A stretch of DNA of 64,000 nucleotides from an uncultured Nesterenkonia sp. (GCA_946222885.1 CAMIAK010000009.1:1-64000), one strand, 5' to 3'; shown: positions 17,095 through 25,211, numbered from the stretch's first letter. Numbers and translations: made by a program. The notes: generated by a model not told the origin, from the sequence alone.

Positions 17095-18588
17095 TCAAGA
17101 AGCAAGGTCCTGGACCTTCTTACCCTTGACCTTCCCCCACACTCCGAGAGCGAGAATCCCTGCGATGATCAGCACCAGGATCAGGGAGAACGGCCTCGTG
17201 ACGAACACGGAGAAATCCCCTCCGGAGACGAGCAGAGAGCGGCGGAAGTTCTCCTCGATGATCCCGCTGAGCACGAAGGCCAGCACGAAAGCAGGGAGGG
17301 AGAAGCCGAGATTCCTCATGAAGAATGCGATCAGACCCACGACGAAAGCGACCCAGAGCTCGAAGGTGGAGGTGTTCGCCGCGTAGACTCCCACGATCGA
17401 GATCAGCAGGACACAGGGAATCATCAGCTCGGTCGGGATACGCAGCACCCGAGAGAAGACCGGAGTGATGAACTTCCCCGACAGGAACAATGCGACAGAA
17501 GTCAGCAGGAAACCGAAGAGGATTCCGTAGGTGAGTGTGGGATCGTCCTCGAAGATATGCGGACCAGGCACGATGCCGTGCATGAGGAAGGCCCCCATCA
17601 CGATGGCGATGGCCGGCGAGCCCGGGACCCCCAATGCCAGAAGCGGCAGGAGAGAACCTCCCACCGAGGAGTTGTTCGCCGATTCCGGCCCAGCGATTCC
17701 CTCGGGAGCTCCCTTGCCGAACTTCTCCGGCTCTTTAGACATCTTCTTCGCCAGGCTGTAGCCGAACCAAGAAGCAGTCCCGGATCCCGTCCCCGGGAAG
17801 ATCCCGATGAGCGACCCCACCGCACTGCCTCCCGCAGTGGCCTTCGCCGTCGGCTTCAGCTCTGCCCACGAGACTTTCGTCGAAACGTTGAGGGGAGCCT
17901 TCGCCGTGCCACTCTTGTCCTTGTCGCGGATCATGGTGATGACCTCTGAAAAGGCGAACATCCCCAGGATCACGGCTACGAGCGTGAAACCATTGAAGAG
18001 TTCCATCTGACCACCGGTGAAACGAGGTTCCCCGGTGATGAGGTCCATACCCACCGTTCCCACCATCAGCCCGAGGATCGCCGAGATGACACTGCGCACC
18101 AGATCTGCAGAACTGATGACCGCCACCGCCAGGATCCCGAGCATGCCGAGCAGGAAATACTCGGGGTAACTCATAGAGATCGCAAAGTCAGCGATCGGCT
18201 CAGCGAGGAAGACGAGCACCAACCCGCCCACCAGACCACCGATCGAACTCGCATACAGCGAAAAACCAAGGGCTTTGCCCGGCATGTTGTTCTTCGTCAT
18301 CGGATGCCCGTCCAAGATCGTGGCGACATTGGACGGCGAACCCGGTATGCCCAGAACGATGCTGGAGATGGAACCTCCGTATTCGCTGGACTGGTATACG
18401 GCCAGAAGCAGCAGAACAGCGGGAAGCGGCGGCAGCATGAACGAGATCGGCAGGAACAGCACCAGCGCGACCATAGATCCCACACCAGGGATCGCGCCCA
18501 AGAACATCCCCACCAGCGACCCCAGAAGGATCACCATCAGGTTCATGGGATCCAGCAACGCAGCAAAGTCGAACTCTGCGAATCCCAC
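17095..18588 (-). CDS. tctA: Tripartite tricarboxylate transporter large membrane subunit TctA
   Basis: The ~12-helix channel subunit of a TTT-family secondary transporter that uses a periplasmic or lipid-anchored binding protein. The 497-aa sequence has TctA signatures: GSLVGMFLGAIPGVGSMVAL, GIPGSPSNVATILDGHPM, GSAVGSLIGIFPGTGSGTAS, and PEGIAGPESANNSSVGGS followed by LLPLLALGVPGSPA. The GTG start has AGAAAGAGG upstream. It lies in the order tctC-tctB-tctA, the usual TTT arrangement. The substrate is presumably a carboxylate processed by the fusion enzyme encoded upstream. Confidence 0.95.
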   Translation of the reverse strand: MGFAEFDFAALLDPMNLMVILLGSLVGMFLGAIPGVGSMVALVLFLPISFMLPPLPAVLLLLAVYQSSEYGGSISSIVLGIPGSPSNVATILDGHPMTKNNMPGKALGFSLYASSIGGLVGGLVLVFLAEPIADFAISMSYPEYFLLGMLGILAVAVISSADLVRSVISAILGLMVGTVGMDLITGEPRFTGGQMELFNGFTLVAVILGMFAFSEVITMIRDKDKSGTAKAPLNVSTKVSWAELKPTAKATAGGSAVGSLIGIFPGTGSGTASWFGYSLAKKMSKEPEKFGKGAPEGIAGPESANNSSVGGSLLPLLALGVPGSPAIAIVMGAFLMHGIVPGPHIFEDDPTLTYGILFGFLLTSVALFLSGKFITPVFSRVLRIPTELMIPCVLLISIVGVYAANTSTFELWVAFVVGLIAFFMRNLGFSLPAFVLAFVLSGIIEENFRRSLLVSGGDFSVFVTRPFSLILVLIIAGILALGVWGKVKGKKVQDLAS

Positions 18589-18605
18589 AGCGGCACCTCT
18601 TTCTG

Positions 18606-19082
18606 TCAGGTGATTGAGATTGAGAACGCGATGTCGAAGACCGCGTAGATGAGAGCAGTGACGATCAGAGCAACCGCTGAGCCTCGGAGCAGCAGACGGG
18701 TCGGGTTGGTCCCTCTGCGCCAGCTGAGCACCATCGTCACTCCCAGGAAGAACACGACGGTGAAGACATAGAAATATCCACTGAACTGGGCCCAGAGGAA
18801 GAGATATACCGCCGTCATCCCGAAGACTCCGAGGATCTTCAGCGGGTTCTCCACCACAAACCGCTCATCGCGGCGACTCTTCAGCACCGTCTGCACCACG
18901 CTGATGAGAACGAGCAGAAGAAGGAGCACCCCCAAGATGGCGGGGAAGAAACCTGGATTGATGAAGAAGTCCAGCTGGTCTTCCTGCAGAAAATCTGCGG
19001 CAGCAAACAGATACCATCCGGCCGCCGCGGCGATCAGCAGCAGGAAGACCAGCTCAACGTTCCGCACGCTGGGAGCTCTCAC
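18606..19082 (-). CDS. tctB: Tripartite tricarboxylate transporter small membrane subunit TctB
   Basis: 158-aa protein with four hydrophobic helices, the size and pattern of TctB, the small integral subunit of TTT transporters. The N-terminal helix VELVFLLLIAAAAGWYLFAA is followed by an acidic loop with FFINPGFFPAILGVLLLLL, typical of the family. The GTG start overlaps the tctC stop as GTGA, indicating coupled translation. Seventeen bases separate its stop from tctA. TctB sequences are poorly conserved, so the call rests partly on position. Confidence 0.9.
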   Translation of the reverse strand: MRAPSVRNVELVFLLLIAAAAGWYLFAAADFLQEDQLDFFINPGFFPAILGVLLLLLVLISVVQTVLKSRRDERFVVENPLKILGVFGMTAVYLFLWAQFSGYFYVFTVVFFLGVTMVLSWRRGTNPTRLLLRGSAVALIVTALIYAVFDIAFSISIT

Positions 19083-20077
19083 TCTGCGTACTCCGCATAG
19101 GTCTCGTAGGTCTCGTCGATGAGCTGCTGAAAGTCGTCCGGACCCATATAGTCGACTGCCAGGTTGAGGTTGTCGACGGCCTCGACGTACTCGTCCGACT
19201 CCAACGTCTCGCTGAAGATGTCGTGAAGACGTTCGATGACTTCTTCAGGGGTGCCTGCCGGGGCGGCCACCCCTCGCCAGGAACTGTGCATCGCATCCAC
19301 ATCATGTTCTGCAGCTGTGGGAACGTCCGGAAGCTGATCGAGCCGGTCATCGGCGAAGACGAGGATGGGAGTGAGACTGCCATCCTCGATAGCTGAAGCT
19401 GCTTCCGTGGTCCCACCCGCGACCACACCGTCGATGTGTCCGCCTTGGGCTTGGATCAATGCATCGGCAGTCCCATCATGAGGGACTGTCGTGGTTTCGA
19501 TCCCTGCGGCATCCGCGAGATCACGACTGGTGAATGCAGTCGTGGTCTCGGCTCCTGATGTGCCGATGCTGACCTCACCCGGATTGTCCTCCGCATAGTT
19601 CACGAAGGATTCCCAGTCGTCGAAGGGAGCATCCTCACCGACCAGCAACACGTGTGGCTCGCTGTTGAGCAGAATGACCGGTTCGAAGTCGCCGTGCTCG
19701 TAGGGCACGTTGTTGAACATGGGATTAGTGATGATGGAGGGCGTGATCAGAGTCAGCGTGTGCCCATCAGGCTCAGCCTGGGCCCCCTGGGCCTGACCAA
19801 CTGATCCGCTTCCGCCATCGATGTTCTCCACGACGAAGTCGAAGTCTCCGTCGACGTCCTCCGCATGCTCGGTCAGCAGTCGGGCCAAAGAATCATTCGC
19901 CCCGCCGGCGGCAAAGGCCGTGATCATCGTGATGGTGTCGTCGGGAAAGTCAGCGCCGGCGTCGCCTCCACTCTCACCACACGCAGCCAAGGAAAGAGCC
20001 GGTACTGCCAGAAGCGCGCCCAGTCGCCTTCTGCCGGAACTGAAGCTGCGGGCAGCGTTGGATGGTGTGCATGTCAT
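19079..20077 (-). CDS. tctC: TctC-type solute-binding lipoprotein
   Basis: Extracytoplasmic receptor of the TTT transporter. In 332 aa it has a signal peptide with a lipobox at ALSLAAC (Cys about 33), so it is lipid-anchored outside the membrane. The Bug/TctC fold follows, with TITMITAFAAGGANDSLAR (ligand loop after strand 1), IDGGSGSVGQAQGAQAEPDG, NSEPHVLLVGEDAPF and WRGVAAPAGTPEEVIERL. The AAAGGAG site is eight bases upstream of the ATG. It is encoded between the fusion enzyme and tctB. The ligand is unknown. Confidence 0.94.
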   Translation of the reverse strand: MTCTPSNAARSFSSGRRRLGALLAVPALSLAACGESGGDAGADFPDDTITMITAFAAGGANDSLARLLTEHAEDVDGDFDFVVENIDGGSGSVGQAQGAQAEPDGHTLTLITPSIITNPMFNNVPYEHGDFEPVILLNSEPHVLLVGEDAPFDDWESFVNYAEDNPGEVSIGTSGAETTTAFTSRDLADAAGIETTTVPHDGTADALIQAQGGHIDGVVAGGTTEAASAIEDGSLTPILVFADDRLDQLPDVPTAAEHDVDAMHSSWRGVAAPAGTPEEVIERLHDIFSETLESDEYVEAVDNLNLAVDYMGPDDFQQLIDETYETYAEYAE

Positions 20078-20125
20078 GATGTCGCTCCTTTGCGTTTGAG
20101 GTGACAGTGATTCAAAGATGTTTGC

Positions 20126-21466
20126 TCAGTTCTCGCGGATATCCCGGAGACGCCGCGCCTCATCGTCGAGGACAGCTTCGGCTGCCTCCACTGCGGCAGA
20201 AGCCCGCTCCGGGGGGAGGAATACGATTCCCTCACCATCAGCCACTGCGATGTCCCCCGTCCTGCAGACTGCGTTCCCTATGGCCACAGGATCTCCCAAC
20301 CGTGCAGGCCCGTTCTTATACGGACCCGCAGCAGAGAGACCCGTGGCCCAGACCGGCAATCCCGCGGCTTCGATGCCTGCCGCATCCCGAACAGGCCCTC
20401 CGAGGATCATCCCGGCGATACCCTTCTTCACGGCACGCTCAGCGATGAGTTCGCCGATCAGAGCCCGGTGGGCTCCCGTCTCGGCGCAGACGACGATGAC
20501 GTCTCCCGGTCGCGCCTCTTTGAGAGCCTGATGGATGGCGTAGTTATCGCCGTCCTGGGTCTGCACGGTGAGCGCCGGTCCCGCCACCTGCGGGCATGGC
20601 CAGACCGGCCGCACCGAGCTGCCTACGAAGCCCAACCTGTCACCGCCGTCTCCGATGGCCGCAGTCGGCACACGGCCCAGCGCCTCAATAAGCTCCGCCG
20701 CTCCTTCATTTCTCCTTGCCAGGAGAAGATGGCGCTCCTGGGCTGCACGCGTGACAGGCCAATGCCCCCCATGTTCACCGAGCAGCTGAAGACTGTCTGC
20801 CAGCTCATGCCCACGGCGCCTTGCATGGATCTCGATCCCGCTGTGGAGACGGTGCAGTGTCTCGTGGCCTCCGACAAGTGCTTCAGCGATCTGCTCCCGC
20901 ACCCATTCCTCTTCACCCGCCGCCGCACCGGCCTCCACTGCTTCATGGACCAGGGCCCCCAGGCCTTTCATGAAGACACTCCTCAGCAGTTTTCGGCCAG
21001 ACGCAGCACCCGGCCCGCCTTCGAGGATCTGAACCCGAGTTCCGATGTTCCTGAGCTTCTCCGCCGCCGCCACACTTCCCCCGCCCGAAAGCAGGACCTC
21101 CACACCTGCTCCGTACGTACGGACCGATCCGATGACCGCTCCATCAGCGACTTCAGCGACCCCCTCAAGCGTCTCCGCCACCTTCTCCTTGAGAGTCGGC
21201 GAACCGGCGTTGAGGTCCAGATAGACGGATCCAGCCGGAAGAGCCTCTCGGCATTCAGAAGCAGCGCTCAGAGCGAAGCGTGCCGTCGTCAGCGCAATCA
21301 CCATGTCCGCTGACTCGACAGCCTCCGCCGCGGTCGCAGCCCGGGTGACCCCGTCAGGAGTCTCCACCTGGCCAGGGTCAAAACCCACGACGTCCTCCCC
21401 TGACTGGAGGAACGCCTGCGCGAAGACGCGGCCCGCCTCACCCAAGCCCAACACAGCTACGGTCAT
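20126..21466 (-). CDS. Fusion: 6-phosphogluconate-dehydrogenase-like oxidoreductase (DUF1932 type) plus RraA-like aldolase
   Basis: 446 aa with two complete modules. Residues 1-120 form a Rossmann NAD(P) domain (VAVLGLGEAGRVFAQAFL). Residues about 155-235 match the DUF1932 C-terminal domain of such dehydrogenases (GAASGRKLLRSVFMKGLGAL). Residues about 245-446 are an RraA-like fold, as in 4-hydroxy-4-methyl-2-oxoglutarate aldolases: DGDNYAIHQALKEARPGDVI, GAHRALIGELIAERAVKKG, GGPVRDAAGI (catalytic Arg-Asp kept; the usual DG is GG), and GDIAVADGEGIVFLP. An oxidation followed by retro-aldol release of pyruvate is inferred. First gene of the island operon, divergent from iclR; substrate presumably imported by TctABC. 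Confidence 0.85.
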   Translation of the reverse strand: MTVAVLGLGEAGRVFAQAFLQSGEDVVGFDPGQVETPDGVTRAATAAEAVESADMVIALTTARFALSAASECREALPAGSVYLDLNAGSPTLKEKVAETLEGVAEVADGAVIGSVRTYGAGVEVLLSGGGSVAAAEKLRNIGTRVQILEGGPGAASGRKLLRSVFMKGLGALVHEAVEAGAAAGEEEWVREQIAEALVGGHETLHRLHSGIEIHARRRGHELADSLQLLGEHGGHWPVTRAAQERHLLLARRNEGAAELIEALGRVPTAAIGDGGDRLGFVGSSVRPVWPCPQVAGPALTVQTQDGDNYAIHQALKEARPGDVIVVCAETGAHRALIGELIAERAVKKGIAGMILGGPVRDAAGIEAAGLPVWATGLSAAGPYKNGPARLGDPVAIGNAVCRTGDIAVADGEGIVFLPPERASAAVEAAEAVLDDEARRLRDIREN

Positions 21467-21490
21467 TCACTTACCTCTCACTGAGTGATA

Positions 21491-21509
21491 GTTAATTTCA
21501 TTCGACAAC
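21491..21509. promoter_or_regulatory. Candidate IclR operator in the divergent island promoter
   Basis: GTTAATTTCATTCGACAAC is bounded by GTT/AAC ends and is AT-rich for this genome. It lies 25 bases from the fusion gene start and about 100 from iclR. It has only weak dyad symmetry, so this is a positional guess. Confidence 0.3.
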
Positions 21510-21612
21510 TGTGGCTAGAGTCACATGAAGTGGGTGTGGTGTCAAACACAGAGTTGAAAAGAAGGACCCCGTGACGAAGGATGAGGAAGCCGGTACCTGT
21601 CATAGGAGATGA

Positions 21613-22362
21613 ATGTCCGCCTCTGGAAACCAAGGAAGAACTCTCGAGCGCGCCTTCGAGATTCTGCGCTGCCTGGAAGAAGCCCGCGCACCGATCCGGC
21701 TCAGCGAAATCGCCAAGACCACTGACCTGCATCTGGCCACGACGCAGCGCACCATCTCCACCCTCATGCGCTTGGGTTACGTCCAGAGCTCCGGAACAGG
21801 CTATTCTCTGGGCCCCGTGGTCCTGGCACAGGCGCACTCCTTCGTGCTGCAGGACCCTCTTGTCAAAGCAGCACGCCCCGTTCTGGCCGAGCTCTCGGAC
21901 TCGACAGGCCTCACCGCCTCGATCTTCGTCCGCTCCGGGTTCGAGCGCATCCTGACCGCCCGCGTGGAAGCTCCTGAACCGATGCGCTATCAATTCCCGA
22001 TCGGTCGGCGGCTCCCCCTGGACGTCGGAGCCGGGAAGCCGCTGCTCGCCCACCTGCCTGAGGACGAGCTGGAGGAGTACTTCGAGGACTATGCCGACCT
22101 GCGTCTCGCCACGGGCCAGCGGCAAACCGCTGAAAGTCTGCGTGCGGAGCTCAGTGAGATCCGGGAGTCGGGATACCACCTGGGGGTTTCAGAACGCGTG
22201 CTCGGGACGGTGAGCGTCGCCGCCGCCGTGCGCAGTACCCGCGGCGACGTCCCAGGCGCCCTGAACATCGTGGCCCATGATGACACCGTCAGCGTGGATG
22301 CGCTGAGACGCCGGGTCCCCGAGATGCTGCGAGCTGCCGAACTCATCGGTCAACAGGTGTAG
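21613..22362 (+). CDS. IclR-family transcriptional regulator
   Basis: 249-aa regulator with an N-terminal winged helix-turn-helix (about 8-70; RTLERAFEILRCLEEARAPI, then RLSEIAKTTDLHLATTQRTI). A C-terminal GAF-like effector domain (about 85-249) has GLTASIFVRSGFERILTARV, the IGRRLPLDVGAGKPLLAHLP signature and SVAAAVRSTRGDVPGALNIV. The ATG has AGGAG upstream. It is divergent from the fusion/tctCBA operon, the usual place for its specific regulator, and the ligand is probably the imported acid or a breakdown product. Its C-terminus, ending IGQQV, is echoed by a degenerate fragment just downstream. Confidence 0.92.
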   Translation: MSASGNQGRTLERAFEILRCLEEARAPIRLSEIAKTTDLHLATTQRTISTLMRLGYVQSSGTGYSLGPVVLAQAHSFVLQDPLVKAARPVLAELSDSTGLTASIFVRSGFERILTARVEAPEPMRYQFPIGRRLPLDVGAGKPLLAHLPEDELEEYFEDYADLRLATGQRQTAESLRAELSEIRESGYHLGVSERVLGTVSVAAAVRSTRGDVPGALNIVAHDDTVSVDALRRRVPEMLRAAELIGQQV

Positions 22363-22404
22363 AGCCGGCGGCCACGAGTCCCGGCTTCTCCTTCATGACA
22401 CCCC

Positions 22405-22493
22405 GCTCATGACGAGACGGTGAGCATCGATGCCTTGGAGAAGAAGGTCCCGAGCTGCTCCGCGCAGGGGACTATATCGGACAACAGGTCTGA
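22405..22493 (+). pseudogene. Frameshifted C-terminal remnant of a second IclR-family regulator
   Basis: Bases from 22405 read A-HDETVSIDALEKKVP. After loss of one base near 22450 the next frame continues ELLRAGDYIGQQV and a stop at 22491-22493. This matches, position for position, the C-terminus of the intact upstream regulator (HDDTVSVDALRRRVP, EMLRAAELIGQQV) at about two-thirds identity. It is therefore a paralogue's tail rather than a recent duplicate. It ends 11 bases before the right 107-bp repeat, so it marks the island's right boundary. Confidence 0.82.
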
Positions 22494-22504
22494 GGCCCTT
22501 CGCC

Positions 22505-22611
22505 CATCCAGACCTACCGGTGAGCCTCCCGCCCTGCAGCTGTGTGGGCACTTTCTGGCGCTCTCAGCCCCAAAAGGCCGCTCATAACACCAGAAAGTGC
22601 CCACACAACTC
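22505..22611. repeat. 107-bp direct repeat, right copy
   Basis: Identical to 15694-15800, including the last 19 bases of ltnD coding sequence and stop, which have no gene here, and the palindrome at 22541-22607. It lies between the iclR remnant and the convergent hydroquinone-reductase-like gene, where the palindrome probably still serves as that gene's terminator. Confidence 0.95.
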
Positions 22612-22623
22612 AGCTGGGCCGGC

Positions 22624-23757
22624 TCAGCGGTACAGCGGGTTCGCGCCCGGGGGACGCTCCTCCTCCGAGACCGGGCCGGGTGCCGTCGCACCCTCGGCGA
22701 AGGGTGAGCCGCCCAGGGTCTCGCGGCCGTGCGGGGCCAGCCAGCTCTGAAGCTCCGGCCCCTTGGGCACCACCTGGGTGGGATTGATGTCCTCATGGAC
22801 CACGTAGTAGTGGGCCTTGATCTGGTCGAAGTCGACCGTGTCCCCGAAGCCGGGGGTCTGGAAGAGGTCCCGGGCGTAGTTCCACAGGTTCGGGAACTCC
22901 GCCAGCTTCTGCCGGTTGCACTTGAAGTGACCGTGGTAGACCGCGTCGAAGCGCACCAGCGTGGTGAACAGCCGGACGTCGGCCTCGGTGATGTGATCGC
23001 CCATCAGGTAGCGGCGGCCCTCCAGGCGCTCCTCCAGCCAGTCCAGGGCCGCGAAGAGCCGGTCGTAGGCCTCCTCATAGGCGCGCTGGGAGCCGGCGAA
23101 GCCCGCCCGGTACACCCCGTTGTTCACCTCGGTGAAGATCTTCTTGATCACCGGCAGCATCTCGTCGATCAGCTCCTCCGGGATCAGGTTGGGGGCGCCC
23201 TCGCGGTGGTGCGCCTTCCACTGGGTGGAGAGGTCGAAGGTCAGCTGCGGGTAGTTGTTGGTGACCACCCCGCCGGAGGGCACGTCCACCAGGGCGGGCA
23301 CGGTGATCCCGCGCGGGTAGTCCGGGAAACGGGCGAAGTAGTTCTCCTGCAGGCGCTCAGTGCCCAGCACCGGATCGCGGCCGTCCTCGTCCAGGTCGAA
23401 GGTCCAGGAGCGCACGTCGTGCACCGGTCCCGGGGTGCCCAGGGAGATGGCGCCCTCCAGGCCGAGCAGCCGGCGGATGATGATGGTGCGGTGGGCCCAG
23501 GGGCATGCGCGGGCGGCCACCAGGCGGTAGCGACCCGGCTCCACGGGCCAGGCCTCCGCGTCCTCGGTGAGGCCCTGCAGCCGCGGGTCGCCGATGGAGC
23601 TGGACTCCTCGCGCGGCGCCGAGGTGGCGGCCTCGACGTCGGCGACCACCCGGTCCTCGATGTAGTTGGTGTCGCGGGTGAACTCCTCGCCGGTGACGTA
23701 GGCCCCCTTGGTCGAGTTCTCCGTGCCGAAGCTCTTCTGCGAGTTCTCGTCAGCCAT
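22624..23757 (-). CDS. Glutathionyl-hydroquinone reductase-like protein (ECM4/YqjG family)
   Basis: Xi-class GST-fold enzyme of 377 aa. It has a thioredoxin-like N-terminal domain with the catalytic Cys in ARACPWAHRTIIIRRLLGL, a VPALVDVPSGGVVTNNYPQL substrate/thiol segment, and an all-helical C-terminal domain (FTEVNNGVYRAGFAG, YLMGDHITEADVRLFTTLVR, FDQIKAHYYVVHEDINP). Family members reductively remove thiols from quinone conjugates. Actinobacteria use mycothiol rather than glutathione, so mycothiol may be the co-substrate (inference). A -10-like TACGCT sits six bases before the ATG, implying a leaderless transcript. It is divergent from an MBL-fold gene only 29 bp away. Confidence 0.9.
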   Translation of the reverse strand: MADENSQKSFGTENSTKGAYVTGEEFTRDTNYIEDRVVADVEAATSAPREESSSIGDPRLQGLTEDAEAWPVEPGRYRLVAARACPWAHRTIIIRRLLGLEGAISLGTPGPVHDVRSWTFDLDEDGRDPVLGTERLQENYFARFPDYPRGITVPALVDVPSGGVVTNNYPQLTFDLSTQWKAHHREGAPNLIPEELIDEMLPVIKKIFTEVNNGVYRAGFAGSQRAYEEAYDRLFAALDWLEERLEGRRYLMGDHITEADVRLFTTLVRFDAVYHGHFKCNRQKLAEFPNLWNYARDLFQTPGFGDTVDFDQIKAHYYVVHEDINPTQVVPKGPELQSWLAPHGRETLGGSPFAEGATAPGPVSEEERPPGANPLYR

Positions 23758-23786
23758 GGAGCCAGCGTATCTCCTAGGCTGGACCC

Positions 23787-24602
23787 ATGGCAGTCCCCAG
23801 CATCCAGCGGATCACCTGCGACAACCCCTCCCCGATGACCTTGGAGGGCACCAACACCTATGTGATCGGGGCTGAGGACTCCCCGGAGGCCGTCGTCGTG
23901 GATCCCGGGCCGCAGGGGCACCGCGAACACCTCAAGGCGGTCCTCGACGCCGTCGGGGACCGCACCGTCACCCAGATCCTGGTGACCCACCGGCACGGTG
24001 ATCACACCGGGACGGCCAAGGAGCTCAGCGCCCGCACCGGAGCCCCCGTGCGCGGGTACGACGCCGACCAGTGCGTCCCCGTCCAGGGCACCGTGATGCC
24101 GCTGATGGACGGTGAGGAGATCCCCGCCGGCGGGCTGGCCGTCCAGGTGCTGCACACCCCCGGACACACCTCTGACTCCGTGTGCCTGTGGGTTCCGGCG
24201 CTGCAGATGGACGGGGCCGCCGAGCCCGGCGTGATGCTCACCGGGGACACGATCCTGGGCAGGGGCACCACCATGCTGGACCACCCGGACGGGACCCTCA
24301 CCGACTATCTGGAGACGCTGCGGCTGCTGGGCGGCTTCGGCGGCGTCGGGATGCTGCCGGCCCACGGGCCGGCGCGGGGGAGCCTGGGCGAGGTGGCCGG
24401 GCGGTATCTGCGTCACCGCGAGGAACGGCTGCAGCAGACCCGCGAGCTGCTGGCCCGGCACCGCGCGGAGACCGGCCGGGTCCTGGAGCCCCTGGAGCTG
24501 GGCCGGCTGATCTACGGCGAGCGCACCGCCGTCGCCGATGCGGTGATCGAGCAGATCGCTGCCTCCCAGCTGGAGCATCTGCGGGAGCGGGGCGAGCTCT
24601 GA
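23787..24602 (+). CDS. Metallo-beta-lactamase-fold hydrolase (LACTB2-like)
   Basis: 271-aa MBL-fold protein with the metal motif in LVTHRHGDHTGTAKELS, an HTPGHTSDSVCLWVP histidine, the bridging Asp in MLTGDTILGRGTT and a late LPAHGPA histidine. An N-terminal NPSPMTLEGTNTYVIG and a C-terminal winged region (about 205-271) match the LACTB2/ribonuclease-Z-related subgroup. Substrate could be RNA or a small ester. TAGGCT lies six bases before the ATG, so the transcript is probably leaderless. Its promoter region interpenetrates that of the divergent hydroquinone-reductase-like gene. A short GC hairpin at 24614-24628 follows the stop. Confidence 0.88.
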   Translation: MAVPSIQRITCDNPSPMTLEGTNTYVIGAEDSPEAVVVDPGPQGHREHLKAVLDAVGDRTVTQILVTHRHGDHTGTAKELSARTGAPVRGYDADQCVPVQGTVMPLMDGEEIPAGGLAVQVLHTPGHTSDSVCLWVPALQMDGAAEPGVMLTGDTILGRGTTMLDHPDGTLTDYLETLRLLGGFGGVGMLPAHGPARGSLGEVAGRYLRHREERLQQTRELLARHRAETGRVLEPLELGRLIYGERTAVADAVIEQIAASQLEHLRERGEL

Positions 24603-24662
24603 GGAGCAGTCGCCGGGGCGCAGCCCCGACGCGCCGACCTGCCCGGAAGAGGCTGGACCCGC

Positions 24663-25070
24663 TCAGAAGGGCCGCTTCACGTACGGGTGCTCGATCCAGC
24701 TGATCTCCTCCACCCCGACCCCCTCAGCCTGCAGATGGTCGACCAGCTCCGAGGCCGCGGAGCCGAGCCGGTCGAAGGCATGCGGCTGAGCCTCCCCCAC
24801 CGGGCCGGCGGCGTGGAACACCACAGAACAGATCCTCCGGCCGCGGGGGTCCTCCATCTCCTTCTGGGCGACAGCCAGCTGCCCGTCGGTCACCCCGGTG
24901 AGCGGGGCCCCGCCGAGCTCGGTGCGGAAGAAGTCCATGAACCCGGTGAGCTCCTCCACCGCGTACTCGACGGCGGCCAGGTCCGCCGCGCGGATCTGCG
25001 CCTCCAGCACGGCCCATTCCTCCGCGCCCAGCCTGCGCGGACCCCAGTCCGTGCGCTTCCTCCACCGCAT
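24663..25070 (-). CDS. Uncharacterised 135-aa protein
   Basis: I do not recognise this family. The product begins MRWRKRTDWG and is predicted to be a soluble alpha/beta protein with an amphipathic helix (about 20-60) and a C-terminal VGVEEISWIEHPYVKRPF. There are no membrane segments or cysteine clusters; one Cys lies in RRICSVVFHAAG. The ATG has GGAGGGA six bases upstream, and codon use is typical of the neighbourhood, which supports a real gene. It converges with the MBL-fold gene and is divergent from an SDR gene. Confidence 0.75.
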   Translation of the reverse strand: MRWRKRTDWGPRRLGAEEWAVLEAQIRAADLAAVEYAVEELTGFMDFFRTELGGAPLTGVTDGQLAVAQKEMEDPRGRRICSVVFHAAGPVGEAQPHAFDRLGSAASELVDHLQAEGVGVEEISWIEHPYVKRPF

Positions 25071-25211
25071 GAGTCCCTCCCCGGAACAGGTAACAATGTA
25101 AGAGTTTCACAACGATCCGGAGCCGCCGCCCCAGTCATCCCGCGGAACCCTGAACGCGGCCTGAACACTTCGGTCTCCGGCATCCATTTTCACGCTCTAC
25201 GATAGCTAGTC

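Larger units (their letters stand above)
15801..22504. mobile_element. Putative acquired catabolic island bounded by direct repeats
   Basis: The segment between the two identical 107-bp repeats holds an MFS gene, tctA, tctB, tctC, a dehydrogenase-aldolase fusion, an iclR regulator and a broken iclR tail. By eye its coding sequences are less GC-rich at third positions than the flanking genes. The right repeat contains the ltnD 3' end far from ltnD. The simplest ancestral order is therefore ltnD, palindrome, then the gene now at 22624. No integrase or transposase is present, so RecA-type integration or duplication through the palindrome is more likely than transposition. Confidence 0.7.

Noticed and set aside
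15801..22504. Classical transposon or phage-type island
   Set aside because: No transposase, integrase or short terminal inverted repeats were found, and a 107-bp duplication containing a gene end is too long for a transposition target duplication.
24614..24628. Intrinsic terminator after the MBL-fold gene
   Set aside because: Only a short CGGGGC/GCCCCG hairpin with no T-run. It is mentioned with the gene but is too weak to list separately.
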